A stretch of DNA of 64,000 nt from Ephydatia muelleri (lineage: Eukaryota; Porifera; Demospongiae; Spongillida; Spongillidae), in contig JABACO010000024.1 in the NCBI GenBank assembly GCA_013339895.1, positions 4,335,298 through 4,399,297 of the forward strand, in the 5' to 3' direction. A program made the translations under genes and the position numbers. The notes below the pieces were generated by a model that was not told the origin of the DNA, ran no database searches, and worked only from the letters and a program-made list of their open reading frames with translations. This document shows positions 1-10,043 of this stretch, piece after piece. Position 1 is the first letter of the stretch; each line of letters begins with the position of its first letter.

Positions 1-18
1 GAAATAAGAACAGGTAGG

Positions 19-378
19 TTAGGTTACAATGTAAAAATTAACCGGTTGTTGTTGCACCAAATACCAATTGTCAATATTCCAATCAAATTCACTATGACGG
101 CGCAGAAATAGATTCTGACTATCTATATATTGGGTTGTGGCAATGTACTTAGCAAATAATTGACTGCCTTCGTGTGCCTGTACTTTCCAGTGCACGAGCC
201 ATTCTTTACGTTTGTTTGCCTTATGCTCAGAAATAATGTCTTCCACAAGGTACATTTCCCTGTATGCCGCTGGTTCACCAATATGCTTTGGTGTGCGACG
301 TGGACCATCCTTTTTACCATGGGGCTGAACTGCAGGTGGGCCAGATGGTCTCTGAACACGTTTATTTTTTGTCGCCAC
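19..378 (-). CDS. Possible chromodomain-like ORF (copy A)
   Basis: An open frame of about 119 codons begins at a GTG that follows an AG, so it is more likely an internal exon than a full gene. Near residues 42-70 it reads MYLVEDIISEH...KEWLVHWKV, which resembles the N-terminal half of a chromodomain (Y-x-V-E-x-I followed by a Y/W-L-V-x-W-K strand). The usual TWEP segment and C-terminal helix are not recognisable. The N-terminus is basic and proline-rich. A near-identical frame at 16003-16362 shows that duplication did not break it. Chromodomains occur in chromatin proteins and in integrases of some retroelements; no integrase is adjacent. The assignment is tentative. Confidence 0.35.
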   Translation of the reverse strand: MATKNKRVQRPSGPPAVQPHGKKDGPRRTPKHIGEPAAYREMYLVEDIISEHKANKRKEWLVHWKVQAHEGSQLFAKYIATTQYIDSQNLFLRRHSEFDWNIDNWYLVQQQPVNFYIVT

Positions 379-1003
379 CTTGCTTCATATTACAATATGC
401 TTTATAGTACAGGCATTAACACAATTAACAGTGCAAAATGTTAATACCTATCATTTAGTCTGAAAAATAACGCTACCAGTTAGAGAAAACCGGTTTCAAA
501 CCTTATACTTTCCACTAAGACATTCAAATAGGCTCTAAAAGCAACTGTCATATATTTGGCCCAAAATTAAGCACAAGATGATGGAGAAGATGTTAATGTT
601 TGAACGAGTTGCAGATCGTGTAACGAATGGCGTTAAATATCTTGGCTTTTTTAAACGTTATCATTCCTATATTACCATGGCAGTAAAAACATTTGTATTC
701 CATATTCGCGTATTATATCGTAGTCAAGGATTAAAACCATGCACTAAAATAGTTCATAGTACATTCAATTTTACACTCTCCTATTCACTACCAGTGTGGG
801 GGGAAGATCCAGAAAATCGTCATAGTTTTTATAGCGTTCCATTAAGCGCATGTACACCCCTTTAAATTCTATAATCAAACACGATGGCATAATGGCAAAT
901 GTGCCGTTTTAATCTATAAATCGTGCTCTTCTTACTGATATGCATTATGTAGCAATAAAACGAATTTGAAAAACATATCAAATTAAAGTCCTAGCCAACA
1001 GTC

Positions 1004-1127
1004 CTACATTTGCAAATATGCTTCTTATGCAAATGGATGTACACCATGTTCGTCACAAACACACATACACACACACTCATACAGTTATACACATGGCAAA
1101 GAATAACACTATGCACATGAAGCACTG
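1004..1127. other. Segment present only in copy A
   Basis: Between AGTCCT and GAATTC, copy A has about 120 bases that copy B replaces with a short TTGATTC-like junction near 17009. This is an insertion in A or a deletion in B. No coding content was recognised. Confidence 0.6.
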
Positions 1128-1525
1128 AATTCTTTTGTACACACATTATGTAAATGAAACTGTATTCCTTTGGCAACTCTCCGTCCATATAGAGTTCCCA
1201 TTTGACTGGCTCTCTGTAGAGACAGGTTTAATGTTTTTCATGGTATGTTTTTCATGGTATGTGTGCGTACAAGCGTACAAATGTACTGTTCATGAGAGTA
1301 TGTATGTGCTGTGTACAAGATTCCATTTACGTAGCAGTGCAAGTGTACTGTACGTATGTGAATGTGTGTGTGTGATGAATACGGTGTACAGGCTATTTAC
1401 ATGACAATGCAGTGTGTGCACAGGTGTGTAGTTTCATGCACATGTACACTTCGTGAAAACAGTGCGAGAAATAAGAACCTAATGTTACTGTAGGTGGTGC
1501 AACCCCTAGCAGTCTATTTGTGTGC

Positions 1526-1526
<1 letters not shown>

Positions 1527-1560
<34 letters not shown>
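1527..1560. repeat. (TG)17 microsatellite, copy A
   Basis: Uninterrupted TG dinucleotides. The orthologous site in copy B (17419-17558) carries 70 units, so the tract has changed fourfold since the duplication. Confidence 0.95.
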
Positions 1561-1561
<1 letters not shown>

Positions 1562-1878
1562 TGAATATGGTGCACAGGCTACCATAACAATGCAAATGTC
1601 TACATTCATAAAAAAGTGTGTGAGATACGAATCCGAAGTCACTGCAATTGGTACAAGCACAGTCTGTATGTGTGTGCGTGTGCCTGTGTGTGGTGTCGGC
1701 GTGTTTGTGTGTGCAAGTGTACAGTTAAATACAGTGTAGGTGGGTGTGTGGCAGGTAACCATGCAAGTGCATAGTGCTCTATGTGAGCTGAAAACATCCC
1801 TGCAGTGTATAGCAGAGTCGGCATGCAAGGCAGGAATAAATTTTAGCAAGCAAATGTGGGAAGCTTTATGATATGTTA

Positions 1879-2095
1879 CTATTAGTTGGCCGTAGCCCGA
1901 CCTTCGCGGAATGTCGGCTACGCCCAACTAATATATACGCGAAGGTCGGGCTACTCCCAACTACGCTACTACTGCAGTATAGGGAAGTGTGGGTACCGAA
2001 AGGTGATGCGAGTGAGTAGGAAAACAGATTCATACTCGCGTCGTGATGCGTATACTGCCTTCCACGACGTGGGAGGCAGTACGCATCACGACGGC
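1879..2095. repeat. Two GC-rich inverted repeats
   Basis: The first repeat pairs AGTTGGCCGTAGCCCGACC (from 1879) with GGTCGGGCTACTCCCAACT (to about 1957). The second pairs CGTCGTGATGCGTA with TACGCATCACGACG, and its ACTGCC/GGCAGT extension lies inside (2041-2095). The same pair occurs in copy B at about 17880-18098. GC content is clearly above the surroundings. They look like remains of foldback elements; they could also form cruciforms. Confidence 0.7.
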
Positions 2096-2340
2096 AGCAA
2101 CAACCATCAGGCATTCGCTTGCATCCGTTATTTAATTACGATTGTCATATGACGTGATAACTCATGAGTCTCATCTTCTTTGACCCGCACAGACTCAGAT
2201 CGAAGGAAAAAAAAATACAAACAAAAAAAAAAAGGCAAAACAACAAACTAACTAACACTTAGTTGCGAATGGCTATAGCCTAAGTTAAGACGGAGTATGG
2301 GTGGTAAATGAGCGGAGCAAGGAAGTGACATATATATGGA

Positions 2341-3480
2341 ATGAGAGAATGGAACTCTGGTTGGCTGCAATTGCATAATTGTATCTCTGTAACGGATAGA
2401 GTACAAATTAACTTCGAACAGAACAAATCAATAGGAATAGGAACCCTCTACCTACTTTCCGAATTTGAAGCGATCCGATTACTCCTGCCGAAAGATATGA
2501 CGGGTTCAAATCCTGTGGAGCTCCTCCAAAAGTATTTTACTGTTGAGAAATAAAGTGTAGCAAATAGGACGTTTATGGTGTTTACAGTTCGGAGTTTTTT
2601 TTTTTTTAAGCAAACGATTTTTATGACATTTTATAATATTTGAATCACGCGGGCATTTTGTTCCATATTCCGCGCCTAGGACATGTCTTCAAGATTTCAC
2701 GTTTTTTTATACTCTAGAAGTCTGAAATGTCCTCTCGTTTCTGACGCACTGTGAATCATAGTATCTGTCATAGAGTTGTGAGACTTAACTATACATTTCA
2801 ACGTGACTGCTATATTTCTATCGCATGTACTTAATATATATATATGAGAGGTCCCTTTTTGCAAAAACGATCCCATATATGGAATCGTTTCCGCGAAAAG
2901 GAACCTAACGCATGTATTTATTTATTTATTTTATATTCTAGAGGTGTGAAATGTCCTCTACATTTTGCTACTTACGCACTGAGAATTGGAGTATCTCTCA
3001 TGGTGTTGTAAGGCTCTGAATATTTAATTAGCCATACATATACATTCAACGCAAAGCGTTACATTTGTATTGCGCAGACGAAGATTTGATCAAGTATGCG
3101 CTAGGTCCCTTTTCGCGGAAACGATTTGCATGAAATTGTCATAGCATTTGAATCGCTATAACTTCCGAACATTTCATGCTATGAACTTGCTATTTCAGCA
3201 CTTCATATAACACCATTTCTCTACTTGAAAATGTTGTCTGGTATTTTGCACAAGCACACTGTCAATGGTACGAGGTCTGATGGTTCCAAACCGCCATTTT
3301 TTCGAGTTACTGTAGGAGTGTTCAAATCACTATATAGTCATGCATCTATTGATTCGTTCTGCTCATTAACGTTAACTTTTTCATCAACATTGCAGGCAAC
3401 CTAGTTCCACCTATTCTCCACCTTAAACAAGCTAACAGCTAAACCTGTTAAGCAACTGTTTGTATTTATGTTAAAAATTG
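2341..3480. other. No gene recognised; foldback-derived sequence
   Basis: No convincing coding frame. At 2849-2906 a hairpin centred on CCATATATGG has arms of the type AGGTCCCTTTT...AAACGAT / ATCGTTTCCGCGAAAAGGAACCT; copy B has it at 18425-18482. Around 3104-3230 there is a similar sequence containing CGCGGAAACGATT and CGCTATAACTTCC, which resembles the interior of the GGGACAG foldback family at 6201, 21763 and 56450. The short frame at 2341-2553 is similar in DNA to 26411-26540 and is probably transposon-derived. Confidence 0.6.
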
Positions 3481-3483
3481 AAA

Positions 3484-3990
3484 GAGTCAATCTTGAGTGA
3501 CTCAATTATTCGTGTTATATTTGTCAGGGAAGGCATGCAACTTCACTTTTTCCACAGATTTTCCTTCACCTCTTCGTGGCGGTTGATACAATATCAGTAT
3601 TGTAGCATCAAAGGAGACTGAAGAAGCGCCTAAATGTTTATCAAACACTAGTCGCGAATATCTGTAATTGCATAAAGTACAATCATAATGCCATGCCTTT
3701 GGAGAAGCTAATGTAGCTAGCTGTAGCTGATCAACTGCAAGCGGCGCAACTTCCTGGTCAGAGTGTACATAAAGCAATTGTCAAACTCCCGCACACTGAA
3801 TACCTGCCGAAAACTAATGAACAAATTTGCACGAGTCAGATTTGACTCAATGTGCTTTATTTTTTAAATGCCCATTCAATGGATAGCAAAATGGTGAAAT
3901 GGTAATGCTGGTTCGCAACTTCATTTATTCTGCATCACAAGTACAACAACCAAACGATTTAACATTGATCTTAAAGGACATTAAAATCAA
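3484..3990. repeat. Interspersed repeat, four copies in the window
   Basis: A sequence running from AGAGTCAATC to about AAACGATTT recurs at 19061-19567 (in copy B), 42600-43080 (left MetRS arm) and inverted at about 60500-61020 (right MetRS arm). The two MetRS-arm copies are clearly diverged from the first two. Short frames within it are interrupted by stops. It is probably a decayed transposable element of unknown class. Confidence 0.7.
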
Positions 3991-5690
3991 TATGCACTCA
4001 CAGCACACTCAACACCTGTCCTACTCGGAAATAACACGCTAATTGAGTGTCTCTGCCATTGGTACCAGGCTCATTTGAGCTTCATTCTTGCAAACTTGAC
4101 TTCACAAATGTCTTCACATGTGTTGATCTAACAAAAGCAAACCTTTTTCTTATCAAATTCGGGCATTTGTTTGCACCATGACAGAGGATGTTGTTTATCC
4201 ACACTGTATTTCAAACGTTATTTATAATCATGCATAAGCAATACTGCACTGATCCTGCTTGATGGTAATGAAACCAACTTGTGGACTACATGTGTATGTG
4301 TATGTTAATGTCAACTACCTCGGTTTCCACTGTAGGGTTGCAACTCAGTAGCAGCAACATTGACCCTAGCACACAAACTGCAGAGGTGCATGGTCCAATG
4401 TGTGTCGAGTTAATAGCACTGACTAATCAAGGAAGCAATGAATGAACATCAAAAGCTAGACAACATAATGAAATCCCTAATGGTATGCTTTAACAATATA
4501 AAACAGTATATAAATGAAGGCAATGATCTTCCAGAATAATCATACCTCAATTATCTACAGTTGAATTCAAGTTTAAAGCCACAGTATAATGTCGAATCAC
4601 ATGATTTTGCAGAGAATGCACGATCAAACGTTTTAACAGAGGACCAATATCACCGTGCTAAAATTATTTAAACACCTGAACATACAAAAGTAGTTATAGA
4701 TATAAATATTAAAGAGCTTTTCTTCACAGCTATTCTAACCGGGAAATGGAACAATTGTCCTTAACATTGACACAGCAATGTTTCTGCAAATTATTGATGG
4801 CAGGGGACTGTCCAGCTTTCAAGAGATATTTCCTCTTCATATAAAGTGACCCATCTCTATTACAGTTCTCGTTTTACACTCTGTCCAGTTCATTATCAAC
4901 CAGAAAGTCAAGTGAGGGGCAAGGGCAGGATACCTACGTTGTCAAAGATATATATGTATTTCCCATGCCCCTTGCTACATTTGTTGTTTCCAAAAAAGAC
5001 ACTTCAATGCCTTTTCCATGCAAAATATTACTAATTGGGAGTAGTGGTGGGAAGGTGGCCTAGGCAAAAATTGGCCTACGTCCTTCCCAACCTGCATCAT
5101 CACGATAACTACTGCACCTTTACTCCACATTACATTGTTTGCTGTCATAGCCCATACATAACCCATTTCCCACACTAGTCACCTACAGTACTGCCACTCA
5201 CAGGTACTGTATGTTCTTGGCCCTAGCAATAGTAAACCACTCCCAAACAAGGTTATCCAAGTCATCATAGCCTGCCATCCTAGGCTTTACATACTACTTG
5301 TCCCATCGTTCACCACTTTCCCATCTTCTCTGTATGTCATCCCTTTCCTTTACTATCGCCTGTATCTGCTTTTTTCTGACTCCAAGGTCACTTGAGACAT
5401 CGCACGGCAAGAGTATCCTTCGTCTATTTTCTTGAGTGCATTAATGCTCCCCTCTAGCGTAATGACCTTTCTTTTCTTAGTTGCGAACATCTCTAGCTAG
5501 CTAGCTCTGCAAGGTCACGTGTGGTCATAAATTCATTCAAACAATTCGGTCAAGTTAGCGGGGTCGTCACACACAAGGGGTGTGTGAGAAAATATAAGTA
5601 TCCATGCCTTTATATAGCGGTCTGAAATGAGGGGGGGGGGGTGTCGTTGACGAGGGGGGTCTTACAAGAGAGGGACAACTGTAATAGGAA
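3991..5690. other. No gene recognised
   Basis: A+T-rich non-coding sequence with only short chance frames. It is shared with copy B, and the part from about 5068 onward was duplicated a second time inside copy B (21966-22980). A run of G (5631-5641) precedes the MITE-like arm at 5690. Confidence 0.6.
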
Positions 5691-6170
5691 ACAAAACTAA
5701 TGAGAAAATTATGTATACATGACATACAAGAAATAATAAGAATACTAATATAACAAGTAACTAAAAACATTCTCAATGAGAAAGTTGGTGGTATATAGGA
5801 TTCCAAGGCTATAGTGATGTAAAAAGCAAAGAAACAAAGGTCAACAATAAGGGAAAATGTAATAGTTCTTTGTTTAGCACATGTGTAGGTTATTATTTTA
5901 TTTGTATGCTAAATATAGGACTCTTCCCTAGCTGTACATGCAGGCAGAGTCTCATTATAGGCTCGTTTGATCACATTTGTTAGTGTGTATTTATTTTTAT
6001 TGTCTGTTATATGTTATGTTGTTTTCTTGTGAGTACCAGTACTAGTATTGCATAGCCATTGTTTTATTGACGTATGTTTTTAAAAAGGACTCTTCCATTT
6101 TCCTTTTATTGTTAAGACCCTTGTTTCCTTGCATTTAATATCACTATAGCCTTCAAATCCATAAATATTA
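5690..6170. mobile_element. MITE-like element related to the 30818 hairpin
   Basis: The left part (ACAAGTAACTAAAAACATTCTC...GTAAAAAGCAAAGAAACAAAGGT) matches the left arm of the hairpin at 30818-31098. The right part (CATTTTCCTTTTATTGTTAAGACCCTTGTTTCCTTGC) matches its other arm, with expanded sequence between. Related pieces occur at 21320-21730, 22700-22950, 23940-24040 and 45700-45840. No protein is encoded. Confidence 0.6.
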
Positions 6171-6200
6171 TAAATGAATACACAAATGAAACAAACAATT

Positions 6201-6450
6201 GGGACAGTTTCCGTGAAAATTGCCCCACGGTTAGAATTTTATAAAAATGCATCGCGTTTGAATCGCTATAACTTCCCAACGGATAACGCTATCGACTTCC
6301 TATTTTCAACACTTCATAGTGAAATGGTGTAGTATGAAGTATTGAAAATAGGAAGTCGATAGCGTTATCCGTTTGGATGTTATAGCGATTCAAACACGAT
6401 GCATTTTTATAACATTTTAACCGTGGGGCAATTTTCGCGGAAACTGTCCC
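6201..6450. mobile_element. GGGACAG foldback element, copy 1
   Basis: A near-perfect palindrome of about 250 bases. Its ends are GGGACAGTTTCC and GGAAACTGTCCC, its arms carry GATAACGCTATCGACTTCCT, and a short loop lies near 6319-6328. It is flanked by AATT on both sides, which could be a 4-base target duplication or an extension of the inverted repeat. It has no coding capacity. Copies 2 and 3 are at 21763 and 56450. Confidence 0.85.
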
Positions 6451-6627
6451 AATTAATAAAGAAAAATCTATAAAGACATAAGCAATAAAGACTGATTTAA
6501 TTTAAGCATGACATTCAGGCAATGATACTGGACAACCCCACACCATCATCCAATCCAATTGCACATCTCCATGTAGTGGGAGAGCCCCTCAGACAAAGGT
6601 TTGTTGCTCTGAGGATTGTAAATGAAA

Positions 6628-7277
6628 GTCATGCTCTCATCCATTCTAGTACCGAGTTCCTTTATCTCATCAATTACTAGTATTATTATTACACAATATG
6701 AAGCATAAACATCATATCTACATAACTGCATGTACATTTCTTGCATTAATATTTATAAATAGCTATAAATATAAGAACCATCCTCATAATTCCCAAATAA
6801 TGAGCAGTTTGTAATTGTAAAACAGATGTAACAGAGAAGTAAAATTATAATATTTCGGTATGGAATAATCATTTGATGTGTGTATCTTAAAATGTGTATG
6901 CATGAATAGCGTATTAATGCACAAAATTTATATGGTGCGATCTGAATGTAGGTTGGGTAATGCAAAAACAAAATACAAGGGTACATGGTGCATTTCGTTT
7001 TCTACACATGTACAAATACAGCACAGTAAAATGAAGCACAATAAATGCATTGTGATTTGCTTGAGCAACAGGCAAAAAGATAGAACTTCTCAATATAGTT
7101 TTCTAAACCGGACCTGTTGCTACGGTCCTTCCAATGTTTTTTCCCCTCCTTTAACACGTGCATGCTGAATGGCTGCTGACAGATTGATCAAGTCATTGGT
7201 CTGCTGGTGGGTGTAGATTACCCATGTGGTATTAGCGTGGTATTGCCTCCGTAGGTACTCAGGTCACTTCACCCATT
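6628..7277. other. No gene recognised upstream of the death-domain gene
   Basis: Unique sequence between the end of segmental copy A and the first death-domain exon. Any promoter of the downstream gene would lie here. I see no clear TATA box or other named element, and the short frames are not convincing. Confidence 0.5.
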
Positions 7278-8342
7278 ATGGACACAAAGGGCAAGCGAAA
7301 TATTATTCTGAAAGTTTCATTGCTTGAATTTGATTGGAAAAGTGTTGGCAAGCGTCTACTTGATGATCAAAGTATAGATGACATTGATCGTGAAGAACAC
7401 AATGAACAGAACAAGAGGGAAAAGATGCTATTAAAATGGCTACAACAGGAAGGGAGCAGGGCCACGTACAGTTGTCTCATGGAGGTATTGGAGGTACTGA
7501 AACTCAAAGACACTGCTGAGGCTGTGACCAGGCTGGTGATGGAGGAGGGTAAGAGTTACCAGTCTAAACGAAAATTGTATTGCAGAAAGCAATGCTAGGA
7601 TATTCAAAGATAATTGTACATGTATAATTCATCAGTATTGTGTTGTCATTATTTCATGAAGGTGGTGTTGGCATTCAGCCATTGCCTTCACAACACCCAT
7701 CAACGTCACTATCAAGTCAGCAGCAGCCCATTGAAGCCCAATGGACACTACATCATTCTGAAAGATGCCAACCATCAATAGCTGGTGAGCACTCGAGGCT
7801 TTTGGTTCTTAGTGAGCAGTTATAATACATAGCTAAGAGTAGTAATTGAAATCATAATGAGATAGCAGAGCCTTATGTGTCTGATTAATTAAATAGAAGT
7901 ATCCAGCATCTTAGTAGTATTACTCAGTCATCTGTAACTTATACTCATGTCCAACTCTGAATTCATCGTTTCTACTGTAACGTTTGTAAAATTTCAGCTT
8001 GCTTCTCTCCAAAAGTTCTCAAAGCATGCCTACCCTTTCTCCCCACAGCACCTCAAATCCCACCCACTAAAACAGAACTCGAACTCAAGGATGTTTTTGA
8101 TCCGATAAAGACATTGGCAGCTGAGGAATGGAAGGAGTTAGGAAAGGCTCTGGGCATTGATGATGTGGAGTCTATTCCTTCAAAATGTGGTATCACAAAA
8201 ACAAATGAGGCATATCTGAGAGAAGTACTTCGTAGATGGCTGAATGGTCCTGACCCCTCCATTGACGACTTGATCCGAGCCTTGACGGAATGTTATCGTG
8301 AGGAGGCTGCAAAGGAACTAGAGAGACGCTTTGCCGTTGCAG
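7278..8342 (+). CDS. Multi-death-domain protein, exons 1-3
   Basis: Exon 1 (7278-7548) starts at ATG and encodes a death domain: DWKSVGKRLL, a KMLLKWLQ helix and a DTAEAVTRLV helix follow the usual six-helix pattern. Exon 2 (7662-7784) is a 41-codon Ser/Gln/Pro-rich linker. Exon 3 (8049-8342, 294 bases) encodes a second death domain, with EEWKELGKALGI and LREVLRRWLNG. Borders are GGAGG/GTAAGAG, GAAG/GTGG, GCTG/GTGAGC, CCCCACAG/CA and TTGCAG/GTCAGT. All junctions are phase 1, so the frame continues through all three exons. Death domains mediate homotypic assembly of apoptotic and immune signalling complexes in the cytoplasm. No kinase, caspase or TIR domain is visible in these exons. Later exons appear to be 10198-10491, 24181-24474 and 24746-25059. 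Confidence 0.75.
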
Positions 8343-10043
8343 GTCAGTGCACATGTTTTATGCATGTGTGATGAGTGTGCATGCATGCGATTTCTGCATA
8401 TATATATGTCTTCATGCAGCTTGGGGTGCATGCATGTGCACATGTGTGCTGTAGGGTCATGTGCATAATTGTGATGTACCAACAGTATAGTTTTCCCTAA
8501 AATGACTAACCTTTAAGGTACTAAAAATATGTAAATGCGCTAAATCCCCCTTCTTCATTTGCTGTCCTCCATGGTCACATGCCTGTCAGACATGAAGCCA
8601 TGTTCTCTAATCATTTTACTGCTTATCCGTTGACCATTCTCGATTCTTTTGATTTGTATGCTCCCACATCCTATGTGTTAGCTTATTTTGAGTATCTGCT
8701 ATTTTTTATAAAACCTCTATTGTACACCTAGAAATGCTCCTATCATACTCCTATACATAGAAACAGCCATAGGTGAATATTTTCTCATTTGTGTAGTATG
8801 TGAGATGCCATGTTCTGCGCATACGCTGTTAGATAGAACAATTTTGTGTGGCTATAAGAGTTTACTCTGATTGTGGCTAACGATATTACATTGGCGATGA
8901 CGGTGGGATAGAAAGATGCCCACATTTGGCCATATTTCAGTGTTTGTGGTTGAAGATGAGTGTATCTCAGCGTACCTCGAGTGGGTGGAGCTTTACTTCG
9001 GAGTCAACGATATTGCAGTTGAAAAAAAGGTGGCTATCATTCTGAGTGTGATTGGCGCAAAGACATACGTAGTGCTAGAGAGTCTAGTAGCACCTGCACA
9101 GCCAAAGGATAAGTCCTTTGCTGACTGAAAATGCTATTAAAAGAGCACTATGATCCGAAGCCATTGGTTATAGCAGAGAGGTTTCTGTTTTTATATAAGA
9201 GATCAGACTGCTGAAGAGTCGGTATCGGAGTTCCTGGTAGTACTGAGATGACTGGCTTCACATTGTGAATTTGGGCAGTTCTTGCGGGATAGACTGGTCT
9301 GTGGTCTAAGATATGACATCACTCAGAAGCAGATTTGACACTGGCCAAGGAAGTCCAAATAGCATCTAGTATGGAGTCGGCAGAGAAACAGTCTCTACAG
9401 TTTCACGTGACAAGGCCAGGGGCTATATGCCAGGTGTGTGTATCATGTAATCGTTGCAATTCCACAAACCATTCTGTTAGGGAGTGTCGGATTAAGGACT
9501 CAGTGGTGTGTTTCTGTGTAAAACAAAAGGACACATTGTAAGAGGAGAGGGGACAGTCGTCATCTGCAGCAGGTAGAGATGAAAGAAAGACAAAACCAGG
9601 TTCCCTGAACACAAAAAGGGTGGATACTGAAGAGGGAGAGCAGGTTGGAGTACAGACAGTGTATGTGGTACATGGTGATGGCTCGTTTGGAGAACCCCTT
9701 TTGGTTTCACTGCAGGTAAATGGGGTGATTCTACCAATGGAGATTGATACTGGGGCAGCAGTCTCCATAATTCAAGAAAGAGTGCGCCTAGAGCTGTTTC
9801 CATAGTTGAAACCACAAAAAACCAGGGTATGACTGCGAACCTATACTGCAGAGCAGATGTCAGTCATGAGTACTATTTCTGTGAAAAAGTGAATTATAAA
9901 AATCAAAGTAGGACTCTGTCCTTTTTCGTAGTGAAAACAGATGGACCTACTTTATTAGGCTGAGATTGGATGAGACAGCTAAAACTGGATTGGTCAATAG
10001 TGAACCAGGTACATCGTGTAGTGTTCGAGAAGAATGGACAATT
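7895..10043 (+). repeat. 2.15-kb tandem duplication, unit 1
   Basis: Directly repeated by 10044-12190 at an offset of 2145-2149 bases with very few differences. It contains the death-domain exon 8049-8342 and the 5' part of a gypsy element. The junction is visible where ACAATTAGAAATATCCAGC in unit 1 runs into the start of unit 2, while unit 2 continues as ACAATTGGAAGCACTCATG into further gypsy sequence. Confidence 0.9.
8792..10043 (+). mobile_element. Truncated Ty3/gypsy retrotransposon, copy 1 (gag to protease)
   Basis: The order is that of a gypsy element. A possible short 5' LTR (8792-8890, TGT...ACA with CTATAAGAG inside) is followed at once by TTGGCGATGACGG, placed like a primer-binding site. 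A gag start at 8916 (EWVELYFGVNDI, KTYVVLESLVAP) follows. A zinc-knuckle region lies near 9450-9500 (CNRCNSTNHSVREC), then a retroviral-type aspartic protease with DTGAAVS near 9750, then the FFVVKTDGPTLLG region before reverse transcriptase. Many stops and frameshifts break the frames. It ends at the tandem-duplication junction, so reverse transcriptase and integrase are missing. Same orientation as the host gene, within its intron. Confidence 0.85.

Larger units (their letters stand above)
1..6627. repeat. Segmental duplication, copy A (partner 15985-23110)
   Basis: This block matches 15985-23110 in direct orientation at an offset of 15984 bases at the left end and 15577 bases further right. 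The offset shifts reflect indels: about 120 bases near 1004-1127 are absent from copy B, the TG microsatellite is longer in B, and 2405-2833 is missing in B. The block continues beyond the left window edge. Similarity ends near 6627, just after the shared ATTCAGGCAA...CAGACAAAGG tract. Apart from the possible chromodomain-like ORF it holds no gene I can support; it carries foldback and MITE-like elements and simple repeats. Confidence 0.9.

Noticed and set aside
8053..8262. Minus-strand frames over the death-domain exons (also 10202-10411 and 24185-24394)
   Set aside because: Shadows of the plus-strand exons, which have splice sites and a known domain.
9403..9815. Minus-strand frames over the gypsy fragment (repeated at 11549-11961)
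   Set aside because: Shadows of the plus-strand gag/protease sequence.
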